From Tricholoma matsutake (taxonomy: Eukaryota; Basidiomycota; Agaricomycetes; Agaricales; Tricholomataceae), in assembly GCA_026075535.2 (NCBI GenBank), contig AP026545.1:8122001-8186000 (forward strand): 64,000 nt of DNA. Reading direction: 5' to 3'. This document shows positions 11,571 to 23,177 of this stretch, in pieces. Numbering within the stretch: position 1 is the stretch's first letter; every line of letters begins with the position of its first letter. The notes below the pieces were generated by a model. The model had not been told where the DNA came from. It searched no databases and saw nothing but the letters and a program-made list of their open reading frames with translations. A program made the position numbers and the translations under genes.

Positions 11571-12612
11571 TTTAATGACATTATACTACTACACATTGCG
11601 CATCACAGTGTATTTTGCACCGCAGTGGTGGCAAGCTTTCCTCATTGAGGTTTTGATGCTACCCCACTAGCCCCTTTTACTTATTTGCTCATACTTTTAC
11701 TTGGTCTATCGAGGCTTACTTAGTACTTTGTCCTTAGCTACTCATGTAGCATAGGTAGATATCAATATAGTAATATAGCATTCAACTTTCTGGTACCAAA
11801 ATGGCTAAAAATCTGGTAAAATAGCCTGATTTGTCAGCCATGCGCAAACTTGGGGATGGGTGGAGAAAAAAACTTCCTCAATATTGAGTCTAAATTTAAT
11901 TCCTCTTGAGGATCTTTTCAGCTCACCAAAAGGAGCATTTTCCCAAGAGGAAATAAATCAGGGATTCTTTTTGAATTTTGTATGAATTTTGCACAAAAGT
12001 AGCAGTGACTAAGTGATTGGCACCATAGTTCGATCCCATCAAATGAAAGAAGAGAAGATCTGCCAACTTTGCAAGAACCATTTGCACTTGCCACCGCTGC
12101 TGACATAAAATACACTTTTTAAAGGGCGGCTGCCATGTCCGAGCTGTTGAGAGACACACTGTGAATGGTGCATTACCCAATGTGGAAGAGTCGGCTGCGC
12201 CGATTGATGCATGCACTATTTTTAGCACACCCCTTTGTTATGTGTGCAACAAACACACTTAGGTTACCTTTCTTATCTCTCCTCTTTGTCTGTCTCAATG
12301 TATATATATCAGTAGACAGATGGTCTACCACCTCAGTCTCTAATACAAGGACTGAGGTGAGTACGATCTCAGGTTTGACATTATCATGTCTCGCTAACTG
12401 TACCTTAGTTTAATCTTGTTTACACTAGGTACAGTATAACTGAATCAAGTCTCTAATACAAGGACTGAGTTTAATCTTGTTTACACTAGGATTGATTCTC
12501 TATACGAGCCTGTTGAATATTCGAATATTATATATTAATGTGGATATCCAATGAGGTGAATGCCGGTTGCACCATACATGCATTCAGCGGTCAAGTGGCC
12601 ACTCTGTTAGTG
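11571..12612. other. Non-coding stretch with a short direct duplication
   Basis: No gene seen. The first part may be the LINE 3' untranslated tail. Between about 12336 and 12490 two words are duplicated in the same order: TCTCTAATACAAGGACTGAG and TTTAATCTTGTTTACACTAG. Confidence 0.4.
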
Positions 12613-12790
12613 ATCTAGTGCCAGACTTGGAAATTTGAACACGTATCTCTCCACCGACATCCATAACTTGAAAATTATGTAACTACATCCCTTTGCTATG
12701 ATGAGTGGTAAGAAACATAATTACACAGTTTTCGGAAATTCTTGTCCCACGTGGTTTTGAGCAATTGGAAATTTTTCAAAAATAAAATGA
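12613..12790 (+). repeat. Left terminal inverted repeat of DNA transposon
   Basis: Pairs with the reverse complement of 16126-16288. The best matching core is at about 12726-12755. Confidence 0.75.
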
Positions 12791-12879
12791 CTCAAAAAAA
12801 ATAAAAAAAACATTGGGATCCTTCTATCTCATTACACACAGTCTTTACAGTATCTACACACTCATTTAACATATCTCCG

Positions 12880-14726
12880 ATGTCTGGGTACTCCTCCGAT
12901 GGTCAGGGGACACTGTCTATATCATCATCAGAGTCTAACACTGGTTTACGAGGTGATGAGGACAATTCTTCATTTTCGTGGGGAGAGGAAGAACATACAA
13001 TGAGCCGTGTTGCTGAGCAGGGTAGGAAGGATTCCTTGTTTGTATATCCAACACTGAAGCCTTCTTCTGCTGGTAGAACCAAGTCTTCCGAAGCTGAAAA
13101 TTCGGCTACCAGCACAGACAACAACTCTGAGACAGTCTTCCCATTCCCAGCCAGAGCTTGAGGTTGACCAAAGTGATGATGACATGCCATCACCTGAACG
13201 ACTAGTACAGTGGGCAGCAGAGCACTCAGCATGCAAACCTCTTCACAGCGTTAAATCACTGTCAACACAGAACCAGAAGTGTCATGAGCAGTCGCGCTCT
13301 CAGGATGATTCAGATGAAGAATCCTCATCAAGTGACAAAGAACCAGCTGTTGTGCATAGAAAATGTGGATGTTCCTCCAAGGCACGTCGTATTGAGCCAG
13401 AATCTTTCAATGAGCCACCCCCTAAGCGTCCGCGTGGTCATCCTCGTAAGCCAGTTGACAATAAACCACAAAGATCCACCCACAAACATTTCAGCATCGC
13501 CGTTTATGTTGAAATTGCTGTCCCTCCAAAGCTCTGGCCAGGAAAGACGCCACGAGGTAACAAAGTTGAAAAGCAGGACCCATGCACCAAAGGCCCATTT
13601 ACTTTGCGATGTACAACAACTTGGGATGAGTTCCTGGAAGAGGTTTCGGCTGCAGCGGAGGTGGGGCAGGAGAATTTGACAGTAGATGGGATGACTTGGG
13701 GTTTCCAGAAAAAGGGAAAGTTGCCGCTCAACAATGAAGTCAGATATCATGCCATGATCCAACAGATCAAGGCACAGAAAGACCTGTCTGCACTGATAGT
13801 CATTGTAGCCTTGCCTTTGCCCCGAATGCCACAGACCAAGCATTGAATGGAAGAGGTTGTGCCAGTGGTTGAACATCATGGTCAAGACAATGAAACCCTT
13901 TGGGGACAGAAGGTATGTTACCATGGCACCATGCATCATGTCAGACAGAAGCGACTCACGCTGTCACTGTAGCTTTCTTTGGATCAACAGCTTGCTCCAA
14001 TTATAGAACAACTCAAAGAGACTCACCAAATCAGCAAGTGTGAATTACATCCTGAGTTACGATGCTATGTCCAACAAGGTAGCAACTGGCATTTTGACTT
14101 GGATACAAACTGATTGCAAGTTTGGGCCAATGCGATCGTAAGTTATTTATTATGATGTCATGATTCATCCAGCTAATACATCGTGATTGTGGTTAAAGTT
14201 GCGGAAGAGCACTAGCTTTGACAGGGCTCCCATTGGAAGCAACTTCTTTCATCCCAAAGACCATCTCGATTACAAGAATGAAGCACCAAAAACACCCACT
14301 CCATCATTTCCTCATCCTGGTCTGCATTCTCCCTGGAGTCAAAATTCATATCATATGATGCCATCCCCACACACACCTCCCACCTTCTTTCCTTATGGTG
14401 GAATGGCTGGGCCAGGCTATCTGCCAATGCCATGGGGTTATCCTCTGCCTGCAGTCCAACCACACACACCTGGCTCTATATCTAGCTCTGTACACATGCC
14501 ATCTGCGATACCCACACCATCGTCTGCTCCAAGTCAGCTCACTGTTGAAGGATGGTGCAATAAACACAATCTCGGTGATGAGGCTTGCAAAGGACTAGTG
14601 AAGCTGGGCTTCCAAACTGGTGACAAACTTGATGCACTTGACAAGGATACATGGGCATGGGCAGGACCCGGACCCCTTCATCAACAATGCATTCTCGCTG
14701 CGTACAGCGCTGAGAAAGGTGCATGA
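12880..14726 (+). pseudogene. Transposon-borne hypothetical protein, interrupted
   Basis: Coding segments in order: a Ser/Asp-rich start (12880), a frame change near 13110, then a basic region (PPPKRPRGHPRKP) and a globular block (WDEFLEEVSAAAEV, LTVDGMTWGFQKKGKLP) to about 13846. A TGA at 13844-13846 and another near 14110 both fit CGA. A likely intron begins with GTAAGT near 14139, after VWANAIV, and ends near 14202. The last segment is Pro-rich and ends in a small helical domain (GWCNKHNLGDEACKGLVKLG) with TGA at 14724-14726. I recall similar proteins as multi-copy Agaricomycete families without assigned function. Its place between the inverted repeats says it travels with the transposon. 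Function unknown; DNA binding is only a guess from the basic region. Confidence 0.55.
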
Positions 14727-14939
14727 TCACCTCATCATCTTCTGTAGTTGATCATGATAGTTACCATTGATACCCTCTTTGAATATTCCTTCCAAGTCTT
14801 GTATATACTGTTTACCGACTATTATTTCAGTTCAGTATCAATATAGCAGATACTTAATACTAGTAGATGCTACTGATACCCATTTGTTAAAACTTATTGC
14901 AATATATTCATTTTAATATGTAATCAGAGGTACCCAGTC

Positions 14940-16065
14940 TCAAAACCACCCTTGGGCCTTGTCTGTGGTCACAGCTTCAAAGCATGCTTCAGCAAGGTCA
15001 TGTTCTGGGTATAGACTATCTTGAAAGCAATGGAAATGATGGCGAAGATGTGCCTTCACTGGTAAATAGTACTAGTCAATGATTGGATACCATAAAATGG
15101 AAGAGAAATAAGCATACAACAGCTGAAACTCTCCTCGATAGGGCTGTAATCAGGTGAATATGGTGGAAGAAAGATGTACAGGCACCCTAAGAACAGGTTT
15201 AATCAGTTTTCAATGAGAGGGGCAAAACAAGAGAGTCCAGATGAACCTGCAGCCTCTACAGCATCACGGAGAGCATTACTTTTATGTGTTGAGCAGTTGT
15301 CAACAATCATGATGCTGTTTGGACCAGGGAATGGATTCATGGAAGGAAGCTGCATAAATGGGTCAAAGAAGTCCATCAAAATGAACAATTAACTGCATCC
15401 TTACCACATCATTGACAACAAAATCATAGAACTCAGCACCATCAATTGATCCTTCAACAACCTGAACAGCAATGTAGCCATCAAGAGTCAGAGCAAGGAG
15501 GATACTGTATCAGATTCCACAATCACTGAAGGGAAGCTCTAAGAAAGGATCTTGACCAGAGATAGCACGCCCATACTTTTGAATGAGGGTCCAGCCATCC
15601 TTGCTAGATTCATCAAGAACCACCATTTGACGAGCTGTGTAGTTGGAGATAAAATGTGTGAGCCACTCTGCCCATGCAAGATCATCATGTTCTGCAGCAG
15701 CTTTCCACAATATCTTATGGGTAAGTCCAAGTTCTCACAGATTATCGTGAAGAGCAGTGGTGGAGAATCGGCTGGTCGTGATACAGAGCAAGCCATTCAC
15801 CAATCTCATCCAGGAACAGTGTTGGGGCTTCACAAATTAGCTCCTGAAGATCTGAAATAGCCTCAGAGTTGAGGAGACATGGGCGTCCACAGAGTACAGA
15901 AGGAGGATTGACATGTCCATGTGTATCGTAGTTATTGGCTTATCGCCTGATGCTTTTGGAAGCAATGCCAAGAATATCTGCAACATCCTGCATCTCCCAC
16001 CCTTCATCAATAAGCTGCAGGGCCCTCTGCTTCATGTTGGCACTGATTTTGTGATAAACCATCAT
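14940..16065 (-). pseudogene. Tc1/mariner-IS630-type DDE transposase, degenerate
   Basis: Read on the minus strand from ATG at 16065: MKQRALQLIDEGWEMQDVAD and ILGIASKSIRR form a helix-turn-helix. Then come LDESSKDGWTLIQKYGRA (first Asp), NSIMIVDNCSTHKS (second Asp) and YSPDYSPIEESFS (catalytic Glu). These are the DDE signatures of the IS630/Tc1/mariner superfamily, cut-and-paste transposases acting on the terminal repeats. The frame is broken several times, partly perhaps by introns. It runs toward the plus-strand companion gene. Confidence 0.75.
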
Positions 16066-16125
16066 GTCTAGAAGTGTTCATGAGCTATTGTTCTTGTGTT
16101 GTGAATTATTGTATTTATTTGAATT

Positions 16126-16288
16126 ATTTTATTTTTCGCAATTTTTCATTCAACCAAAAACACGTGGGACAAGAATTTCCGAAAACTCTGTAATCTTTCT
16201 CATGTTTGGGCGAGGTGGCATTATGTAATTAATATAAATTTTCAAGTTGGCTCATCCCTCACGTTTAAATTTTGTCGGGATGGGAGCA
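16126..16288 (-). repeat. Right terminal inverted repeat of DNA transposon
   Basis: Reverse complement matches 12613-12790, with the core ACACGTGGGACAAGAATTTC at about 16150-16170. Confidence 0.75.
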
Positions 16289-16290
16289 AA

Positions 16291-16387
16291 CCTCTGCTGC
16301 GTACTCAAATTGAGATAGTTTAGCAGAAAACAGAGTTCAGCTAGGCAGACTCCGAATTTTTATATATAGGTGAGGGAGCAGACATGC
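16291..16387 (-). repeat. DIRS split repeat B2
   Basis: About 97 bp nearly identical to B1 at 22675-22771; both begin (plus strand) CCTCTGCTGC and share TTTAGCAGAAAACAGAGTT and TATATATAGGTGAGGGAGCA. Confidence 0.85.
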
Positions 16388-16496
16388 TAATGTAGCTAAC
16401 TAAGTTACAATCCTAGAAGTACCAAAGAAAAGGGAGTGGAGGGTGGGCCAAGAAAACTGATAAATGACGGAGAGATTAGATTGATCCGGAATCGAT

Positions 16497-16557
16497 CTAG
16501 TAAATGTGGCCATGTGAGAAATCAGATCAGATAGGCAATAATGAGGACACCACTCAC
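16497..16557 (-). other. Intron-like block 3 in DIRS repeat A2 (61 bp)
   Basis: Minus strand GTGAGTGGTG...TTTACTAG, with CTGAT as a possible branch site. The block is precisely absent at the matching point in A1 (near 35413). Confidence 0.8.
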
Positions 16558-16613
16558 TTGTTAAGATTCAACTGGGCACAATAGCGATAGCCATAAAATA
16601 GTACCAGTGAATC

Positions 16614-16669
16614 CTGTAAAGTGAGAACCTAGTTGAAAGGATTGTTCAAGAAACAGTTGGAGCTCTCAC
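16614..16669 (-). other. Intron-like block 2 in DIRS repeat A2 (56 bp)
   Basis: Minus strand GTGAGAGCTCC...CTTTACAG; absent at the matching point in A1 (near 35469). Confidence 0.8.
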
Positions 16670-16713
16670 ATTGTGAATAAATGATATCGCTAAGGCGGGC
16701 CTTAGATAATCAA

Positions 16714-16763
16714 CTACTGCAAGCATGAGAGACTGAAACTGTGAAAAAGTGTGGAGCACTTAC
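16714..16763 (-). other. Intron-like block 1 in DIRS repeat A2 (50 bp)
   Basis: Minus strand GTAAGTGCTCC...TTGCAGTAG; absent at the matching point in A1 (near 35513). A1 shows that the final TAG, not the upstream CAG, was the junction. Confidence 0.8.
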
Positions 16764-16815
16764 CTGTGTTGCTTGTCAACAAGGTGGGAGCAGAAGGAAA
16801 GCAACACAGGGACCT

Positions 16816-17025
16816 TGTAACGATGTTACTTGTTGACACTTATTTACCATATTCCTCGGATTACATCCTTGGACATTACATGGACACAACCTTTCAACTA
16901 CACACCATCACCATCCTTATTATCACTCATAGAGATCTCACGCTTATAAAATACCTCTTTTGCATGCTTAGCTCTGGGTTTGGACTCTAGTGAAGTACGT
17001 GTCCCTAACACAGCACGCACTTACA
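16816..17025 (+). repeat. 5' LTR of Ty3 element at 16.8 kb
   Basis: 210 bp, TG...CA ends. Differs from 22276-22485 at about ten positions, nearly all CG versus TG or CA. Confidence 0.95.
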
Positions 17026-17166
17026 CTTTTTTTTAAGCTTTGCTAAATGAGGATTGCTGATTATCTGTACTTGTTGAGGCAGGTTTTCAACTCCTTGCCG
17101 TGCTAGAACCGCTGTATAACAGGTCGAAAGACCTCACTGTCCAAACTGCCGATCACATGCCTGCAA

Positions 17167-18333
17167 ATGCTTGCTGCTTCTGACGCCCCTGTGGGCCTGT
17201 TGTCACCGTCATTACTGCCACTTAGGCCCAGTGTAGATCACTCAAAGTCTCCATCCACTGCTGTTGACAACGATAATACCGAACGTCCCGGAGATTTTTT
17301 AGACCCCACTAGAGCACATACACCCACCTTTCTTCCACCTGATGATGACTCGGACACCTCTTCATGTTCTTCCATCAAATCCTTTTTCATACCTGTGTCA
17401 AAAATGTCTGCTTCTGGTCCCGCGGAATGTCTACATGTGGAACCGAAATGCATCCCTCTTCTCACACCTGGCATGGTCTTGCCAATGGTAATGCACCAGT
17501 GGGAGATGGCCTGCATAGATTTCTTCTGAGCAAACAAAAAGATTGATGCAGACAAGTGCATTGCTGCTGTTTTACCTGGACTAAAGGATATGCGAGCTCA
17601 AGACTGGGTGGCAACACATGGAGATTGTCTGTCGGATTTGACATCTGCCGAGTTCATCATAGAACTTCAGAAGGAGTTCCTACCCAATGGTTGGGATGAC
17701 GAGCTCCACGCGAAGATTTGCAATGCATGCCTCAAATCATCTGATTCTTTCCCAAAGTGGGTAAATGACATCCGCCACTTAAACATTGTGCTACACAATA
17801 CCGAATACCATTTCTCTGATGTTGCGCTATGACTACAGCTTGATAACCTCTTGGACTCTGACCTGCGAAATTGTTGTAAGAATTGTAACATCAAGGAAGT
17901 GATTGACAAAGTTATGAAGGATACTCCAGCAAAAACGGAGGAGGCTCAGCTAACTTACTGGATTGCTGAAGTTTGAAAACTGGCAGAGGAGCGCGCGAAT
18001 GACACAAAGTGCTACCTAGAGGCAGCAGAGGATTTGCAGTGAATGCCGAAGAGACAGGCCTTGGCCAACCTGTCCCGGAACTCAAACACTGTGGGTGTCT
18101 ACAAACCTTGTGGGTCTGCTACACCGGCAAACACATCCAACTCTGCTGTGGGTGGCTCCCAAAAACCACCGCGTCTTACAGATAACAAATGCTCGTTGCT
18201 ATTTAAACATCAGGGATGCCTTAAGTGTCAACGCGGATACCAAAACCACCGTGCTACAGAATGTCCTAATGATTTCCCAGATGGCCGAAACTACAAAGAG
18301 ATTACCGAAGATGTACTGCTTGGACACAAATGA
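17167..18333 (+). pseudogene. Ty3 gag with zinc knuckle
   Basis: Frame from ATG 17167: a Ser/Thr/Asp-rich start, then a capsid-like block (IDADKCIAAVLPGLKD, DWVATHGDCLSDL, FLPNGWDDELHAKI) and a zinc-knuckle-like CLKCQRGYQNHRATEC (about 18220-18265). TGA codons at 17527, 17830, 17974, 18040 and 18331 lie in frame and each fits CGA. Gag would package element RNA. No separate gag stop is evident, so gag and pol were probably one polyprotein. Confidence 0.8.
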
Positions 18334-21300
18334 CAAGTCAATGTGCCATTGGGAAGCAAGCCTGTTGGAGTGGTTACTGGCAGCATGAGCCATGTTGAGG
18401 AAGTGTCAGAGGAGGAGAATTCTTTTGTAGTGGGCGCGGTGATGCCATCAGCAGTTTTGGGATCTGGTTCTGAGTCGGAGGAGGAGGAGGTGAGCCCACT
18501 CACAGTGCCGCATCTGCAATGGCCATGCACGTTAATGGGTCCAGCTGCTGACAAACCTGTTTCAGTGAATAGTATGCTGGACTGCGGCACACATGTCATG
18601 CTTATCAACAGCGCATTTGTTGAAGAATTGGGTCTTCATTGTTTCCGCTTGCACACACCGTTACCGATTTCCATGGCACTGAACAACTCGGCCAGCTCTG
18701 AAAGCCACCTGTATGAATATGTGAAGATCGCGCCTTATTCCCTTGACTCTGCATGGACCTCTCGAACATTAAAAGCTGTTGTTATGCCAAAATTATGTGT
18801 ACCGCTCTTACTCAGACTGCCTTTCCTTAGTGTAAATCATATCATTGCTGATTTCGAATTATGTTCTGCTATTGATAAAATGAATGACTATGATTTATTG
18901 AAACCTTTGGTTATTAGGACTCCAAAGAAAGTAGAGAAGTCTAAAATTACGGTTGCAGAAATCAAGAAATCTACAAAGTGAGTGCTGTTGGAACTTGTCA
19001 AGGTTTGCAAGCAGTGTCTCACTGATGGGAAAATGGTACCGGAGGTTGTTAAGCCACTGAATGTGGTGGGTATGATCAAGGACCGGATTGAAATACTGAG
19101 TTTTCAGCAGAAGGTAGAGGGAATAGAAAAGGAAATGCTTACAGAGTTCAACGATGTCTTCCAGCCGCTGCCACATGTTGACAAACTCCCTCATAATGTG
19201 ACAGCAAGGATCAAGCTCAAGAACGCAGAACAAACAATTAAAACTCACATGTATGCTTGCCCGCGAAAGTTTTGTGATGCGTGGAAAATGTTGATCCAAC
19301 AGCATCTGGATGCTGGGCACATCAGACCATCTTCATCTCCACACACGTCGCCAGCTTTCATCATTCCAAAAGCTGATCCCTCTGTGCTGCCAAGGTGGGT
19401 GAATGACTACAGACAGCTGAACAAAAACACAGTTGCAGACTCACATCCACTCCCACGCATTGATGACATCTTGAATGATTGCACAAAAGGTAAAATCTGG
19501 GGGACGATTGACATGATGAACAGTTTCTTTCAGACACCAATGGAGCCCCTCGATATTCCTCTCACTGCTGTCTCTACCCTGTTTGGACTTTTCGAGTGGA
19601 TGGTAATGCCTATGGGTTTGAAAAATGCGCCTGCAATCCATCAACGATGTGTAACCGCCAGGCTTCATCCATGGATTGGTAAAATCTGTCATATTTATCT
19701 GGATGACATTGTAATCTGGTCAAACACTCTGGAGGAACATTGTGAAAATGTATGCACCATCCTCGAAGCGCTAAGAAAGGCTGGACTTTATTGCAACCTG
19801 CAGAAAATGCATCTATTCCAGGTGGAGATCAATTTCTTGGGTCACCATGTGTCTGCCCAAGGAATTGAAGCGGATTCAAGCAAAACAGAGTGCATTTTGA
19901 AATGGCCCCAGCCATGGTCTGCGAAGGAAGTACGGCAATTCTTGGGTCTGGTGCGTTATGTGTCGTCATTCCTGCCACATATCACAGAACACACACGGAT
20001 TTTGATGGAACTGACGTTGAAGGAATGTAACAAGGATTTTCCAGGTTGGGAACAAAGACACCAAGTAGTGTTTGACTGCATCAAGAAGGCAATTGTGGGC
20101 AGGGAGTGCCTAACAATGATTGATTTCTCACTGATGCCAGAGCAGAAAATTTTCGTCACAACCGATGCCAGTGACTACCAATCGGGGGCCATGCTGTCCT
20201 TTGGAGAATTTTGGGAGACAGCGCACCCCATCACTTTCGATTCTATGACCTTCAAAGGTGCAGAATTAAACTATCCAGTGCATGAAAAAGAAATGCTGGC
20301 AATCATTCGTGCATTGCAAAGGTGGCATTCTGATCTGATTGGGGTGCCATTTGTTGTGTACACTGATCATAAAACTCTGGAAAACTTTGATTGCCAGTGT
20401 GATCTGAGCCAGTGACAGGCCTGGTGGATGGAGTTCATGTCACAATATGATTGCAAGATTGTGTACATCAAAGGAGAGGAGAACTGTGCAGCAGATGCAT
20501 TATCATGGACATCATTTGAGGCTGAGGAGGCTGCTGGTGTTCCATATCCTCCTGACAATGTGGGTCCTGTGGCGTTGGTTCAGGGAACTGATGACAGCTC
20601 TTTTGTGTGTGCCAAAGTCATGGCGGAGCCAGAAACGTTGCCACCAGATGCACCTGCAGTGGCAGCAACACTGATGATGCGGAATTGCTGGACGCGATAT
20701 GTTGTGGTTATCCAGAAGACCCATGGTGTTGCCAACTGCTGAAGGCGCCTTTCCTACCACATGGTGTTCAATTGGAAGATGGGCTTCTATATGCTGGTGA
20801 ACATTTGGTGGTGCCTAGGAAATCTCATGTGTGTGAATCATTGTTCCATCTGGCTCACGATGTGCTTGGTCATTTTGGGTTTATGAAGTCTTATGGATCG
20901 CTTCATGAATCATTCTACTGGCCGAATATGTGTCATGATTTGGAGCTAGCCTACGTTCCTAGCTGTGCAGACTGCCAACAGAACAAGCCCACAATGAAGA
21001 AACCGATGGGGCCTTTGCATCCACTGCCTACACCTGATCAATGTGGTGACTTGGTGGCAATGGATTTCATTGGGCCACTACCTGAGGACGAAGGTTATGA
21101 TTGCATTGTGACTTTCACTGACAGACTAAACAGCGACATTCAAATTGTAGCAACTCGAACTAACATCACAGCTGAGGAATTGGCGGTCATTTTCTTCAAT
21201 GAATGGTACTGCGAAAATGGGTTGCCCCTGGAGATTGTATCGGACCACAACAAACTTTTCATGTCAAAATTTTGGGAGGCATTACACAAACTCACGGGGG

Positions 21301-22148
21301 TAAAGCTTAAGATGTCCTCTGCTTACCACCCACAGACAGATGGCGCTAGCGAGCAGTCAAACAAAATGATCAATCAATGCCTGTGGTACCATGTGGAACA
21401 CAACCAGCTGGGGTGGCAAAGAGCACTATGCCGGGTACATTTTGACATCATGAATATGATTAATGGGTCAACAGGTTTCTCTCCATTTCAACTGTGGATG
21501 GGATGAAGCCCCCGTATAATACTGCCACTGGTGAGATCACCAGATGGTAATGTGGAGGATATATGAGCCATTGAAGTAATTGAAAGACTACAGCTGGATG
21601 TGAAGGAAGCACAGGATAACATGCTACGCGCTAAGATTTCACAAGCCCTCTCTGCTAATGAGCATCGTTCTGATAAGTTCCCTTTTCAGAAGGGTCACCG
21701 AGTTGTACTGTCAACATTGAACAGGCGATGGGACTATAAATTGAAAGGCGAGAAGCGTGTGGCAAAATTTATGCCTCACTATGACAGCCCATACATTGTG
21801 ACCGAGACAGCAGCTGAAGTGTCTACCATCACTGTTGACATGCCTAATAATCCAAACACATTTCCAACTTTCCATGCCTCTCAAGCACTACCATTTGTGG
21901 AGAATGACAAGAATCTTTTCCCTTCCCGGGAGCAAGAGCAACTGCAACCGGTGGTCATTGAAGGGGAGGAGGAGTACTATGTGGATTGAATCCTGGATGA
22001 ATGTAAGTGAGGAAGGGGGACTCAGTATCTCGTACGTTGGCATGGCTATGGACTGGAAAAAGACCGCTGGCTACCAGGACGGGAGGTTCTCGACTGTGAG
22101 GCTCTAGATATCTGGTTGGCATGGAAGAAAACAAGTTGCAGTACATAG
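18334..22148 (+). pseudogene. Ty3 pol: protease, RT, RNase H, integrase, chromodomain
   Basis: Protease: SMLDCGTHVMLI near 18570. Reverse transcriptase: RQLNKNTVADSHPLPRID and the catalytic IYLDDIVIWS near 19695. RNase H: TDASDYQSGAML near 20160 and YTDHKTLENF near 20360. Integrase: zinc site HLAHDVLGHFG and CADCQQNK, catalytic Asp in MDFIGPLPED, Asp in IVSDHNK, Glu in YHPQTDGASEQSN. C-terminal chromodomain-like region: GTQYLVRWHGYGLEKDRWLP near 22020-22080, which would direct integration to modified histones. In-frame TGA at 18979, 20413, 21504, 21987 and others; a frameshift near 20660-20690 separates RNase H from integrase. TAG at 22146. Confidence 0.85.
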
Positions 22149-22275
22149 CTTTTCTTTTGTTCGCTGGCTGGTAGCTTTTCCCTGCTGGGGTTTTTGAGGC
22201 ACCCGTGGCATGCCCTTTTTAGTTATTTTTCTTGCTTGGTGGATTTTTTTTAATTTTTCAGGGGGGGGGGGAGGG

Positions 22276-22485
22276 TGTAACGAAGTTACTTGTTGACACT
22301 TATTTACCATATTCCTCGGATTACATCCTCGGACATTACATGGACGCGACCTTTCGACTACACACCATCATCATCCTTATTATCACTCATAGAGATCTCG
22401 TGCTTATAAAATACCTCTTTTGCATGCTTAGCTCTGGGTTCAGACTCTAGTGAAGTACGTGTCCCTAACACAGCATGCACTTACA
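22276..22485 (+). repeat. 3' LTR of Ty3 element at 16.8 kb
   Basis: 210 bp, preceded by a run of G interrupted by one A (polypurine tract) and followed by the target duplication GACCT. Confidence 0.95.
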
Positions 22486-22674
22486 GACCTCCTAGTTGCA
22501 TATAAATGGTCTGTGTCTTGGCATCTGCTAGCCCCTAGCACTGAAACCTGGACCATGCAAAAAGGAGGCCAGAGACTTGATGCGGATAGCAGAGCTAGTC
22601 GCGTGATCAAAGGGATTTTTGGTGCAGAGGCCTACAAATATGCTCCTTACCTTCGGAACCCACCTCTATGATGA

Positions 22675-22771
22675 CCTCTGCTGCATACTCAAATTGATAT
22701 AGTTTAGCAGAAAACAGAGTTTTCCTAGCTGGACTCTGAATTTTTATATATAGGTGAGGGAGCAGACGTGC
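22675..22771 (-). repeat. DIRS split repeat B1
   Basis: About 97 bp matching B2 (16291-16387), directly downstream (minus strand) of the recombinase remnant. Confidence 0.85.
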
Positions 22772-22889
22772 GAAGAAAGGCTGAAGATGTTGTGTGTGGG
22801 GGTGGATGGAGGTGTGAAGAATATGCAAAGTGGGCAGCTAATGAAAGGGAGCAACAAGGCAATAAAGCAGTACTAAGTGACTACTCTCA

Positions 22890-23177
22890 CAGTCAAATAG
22901 TGGCCAATTGCTGTTCGACCCTGATTGAGGGGTTTTCGCGAATATAAATCTTCCAGGCATCTGATGACCAACAGCCAACAGCTTGGATGATAGATTCAGA
23001 CAGACCCAGTGAGGCGAGAAGAGTGGCATAACCAGTCCGTGGAGAATGACCACCATAGCGACGATCCAGGATGGTGAAAAACTTGAGGTCAAACCAAGAT
23101 CTAGAAGGATGCGAGCCATTTTCCTGAAGAAACAATGCGGACCTAGCACCATGTATATGGTCATGCCAGGACATGTT
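22890..23177 (-). pseudogene. DIRS tyrosine recombinase, C-terminal catalytic part
   Basis: Minus-strand frame with HDHIHGARSALFLQENG, GGHSPRTGYATLLASLGLSE and AVGCWSSDAWKIYI. The HSPR, GCW and IYI pieces correspond to the H-x-x-R, H/W and nucleophilic Tyr motifs of tyrosine recombinases. GCW looks like GRW changed by CGC to TGC. This enzyme inserts the circular DNA intermediate of DIRS elements. It is separated from its N-terminal half by a 1.1-kb insertion. Confidence 0.75.

Larger units (their letters stand above)
12613..16288. mobile_element. DNA transposon with long TIRs, Tc1/IS630-type transposase and a second gene
   Basis: Long diverged terminal inverted repeats (about 12613-12790 and 16126-16288) share a near-identical core, CAGTTTTCGGAAATTCTTGT followed by CCCACGTG. 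Between them lie a minus-strand DDE transposase remnant (14940-16065) and a plus-strand protein gene (12880-14726), arranged convergently. Exact ends and target-site duplication are uncertain because the outer 40 bp of the repeats have diverged and the right end abuts the DIRS element at 16291. Stops and frame changes in both genes mean it is not autonomous today. Confidence 0.7.
16816..22485 (+). mobile_element. Ty3-type LTR retrotransposon (chromovirus), complete but decayed
   Basis: Two 210-bp LTRs (16816-17025 and 22276-22485), both TGTAAC...TTACA, flanked by the 5-bp target duplication GACCT (16811-16815 and 22486-22490). The empty site exists in the window: the DIRS A1 repeat at 35551-35590 reads GGGACCTCCTAGTTG without the insert. 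A G-rich polypurine tract (22260-22275) precedes the 3' LTR. Gag, protease, reverse transcriptase and RNase H share one frame, and integrase plus chromodomain follow after one frameshift. At least ten in-frame TGA codons. Confidence 0.95.
16451..22674 (-). repeat. DIRS split repeat A2, intron-containing, split by a Ty3 element
   Basis: Matches A1 (35368-35746) along its whole length except for three extra blocks with minus-strand GT...AG ends and the Ty3 insertion at 16816-22485. Leaving out the insertion, one GACCT copy and the three blocks leaves 382 bp against 379 bp in A1. Confidence 0.85.
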
